Source of the DNA: Hanstruepera flava
GTDB taxonomy: Bacteria > Bacteroidota > Bacteroidia > Flavobacteriales > Flavobacteriaceae
Length of the DNA stretch: 64,000 bases
Reading direction: 5' to 3'
Assembly (NCBI RefSeq): GCF_023634025.1
Contig: NZ_JALJCW010000003.1
Coordinates: forward strand, 310,001 to 374,000
Shown piece after piece: positions 63,828 through 64,000 of the stretch (its first letter is position 1; each line of letters opens with the position of its first letter). The translations under genes were made by a program, and so were the position numbers. The notes below the pieces were generated by a model. It was not told the DNA's origin, searched no databases, and was given only the letters and a program-made list of their open reading frames with translations.

Positions 63828-64000
63828 ATGAAGAATAATTTAATTTTAGGATTAGCAATTGTATCAATGCTTTTCTCTTGTACTACAGATGATACTGCTG
63901 ATGTTGTTATTAATGACAACAGTGTGATTAACAATAATGGAAATGGTGGTGGACCAACTGATCCAGAAACGATTTTCTTATCAGGAACTTATACTGAAGA
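63828..64000 (+). CDS. lipoprotein, N-terminal part (continues beyond window)
   Basis: The first 57 codons of a lipoprotein: MKNNLILGLAIVSMLFSC with lipobox LFSC (Cys18), then an Asp/Asn/Gly-rich linker (NNNGNGGG). It follows the TonB-dependent receptor gene and is probably its partner on the cell surface. The domain that would name it lies outside the window. Confidence 0.8.
   Translation, partial: MKNNLILGLAIVSMLFSCTTDDTADVVINDNSVINNNGNGGGPTDPETIFLSGTYTE

Noticed and set aside
1-64000. Prophage, insertion sequence, integron or defence island
   Set aside because: No transposase, integrase, restriction, toxin-antitoxin or phage gene could be recognised, and no terminal repeats were seen.

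Overview
The window is typical of a marine-type member of the Flavobacteriaceae (Bacteroidota). It is AT-rich. Several promoters carry the Bacteroidota -7 element TAnnTTTG with TTG/TTTG about 19-21 bp upstream. Family-specific genes include GLPGLI, TonB-dependent receptors with N-terminal carboxypeptidase-like domains, a PorT-like barrel and a T9SS-sorted protease. The order rplM-rpsI-rpsB-tsf-pyrH-frr is the usual one. I see no insertion sequence, phage, CRISPR array or rRNA operon; this is chromosomal core sequence with a few accessory islands.

Layout. 1-5.5 kb: an N-glycan degradation group (GH20 hexosaminidase cut by the window edge, GH92 alpha-mannosidase, N4-glycosylasparaginase). 5.5-11.4 kb: aldehyde dehydrogenase, then a cyanophycin cycle (cphA, cphB, isoaspartyl dipeptidase). 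11.5-16.3 kb: polA, and a WYL regulator divergent from a DinB-family gene with paired operators between them. 16.3-20.7 kb: ribosomal/translation block (L13, S9, S2, EF-Ts, UMP kinase, RRF) with structured leaders and terminators. 20.8-24.8 kb: RND-type exporter and asnS. 24.8-28.2 kb: TonB-dependent receptor plus GLPGLI protein. 28.4-35.7 kb: rpoN and a small membrane protein, a PorT-like barrel, an ExbB/ExbD proton channel operon, tRNA-Ser(GGA), ansA and tatD.

35.7-37.4 kb: a retropepsin-like protein and an orphan NarL/LuxR-type response regulator. After it comes the most unusual segment of the window: three copies of a near-perfect palindrome, each centred exactly 31.5 bp upstream of a TAnnTTTA -7 element. 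They lie in front of two related ~70-nt non-coding units, each ending in an intrinsic terminator, and one 42-residue membrane protein. I read this as a compact regulon of the adjacent regulator.

37.4-43.4 kb: 2-oxoglutarate dehydrogenase (odhB, sucA), a small barrel protein and a short-chain prenyl synthase. 43.5-50.2 kb: a TetR-controlled tripartite RND efflux operon with its operator placed between -33 and -7. 50.3-54.6 kb: aspS, a ClC protein lacking the gating glutamate, and tadA. 54.6-64 kb: a T9SS-secreted M36 protease, dxs, a 43-residue membrane protein, dgt, and a TonB receptor followed by a lipoprotein gene cut by the window edge; 11-bp-spaced direct repeats precede the receptor.

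Functions are assigned from motifs and family knowledge read by eye; no database search was run.
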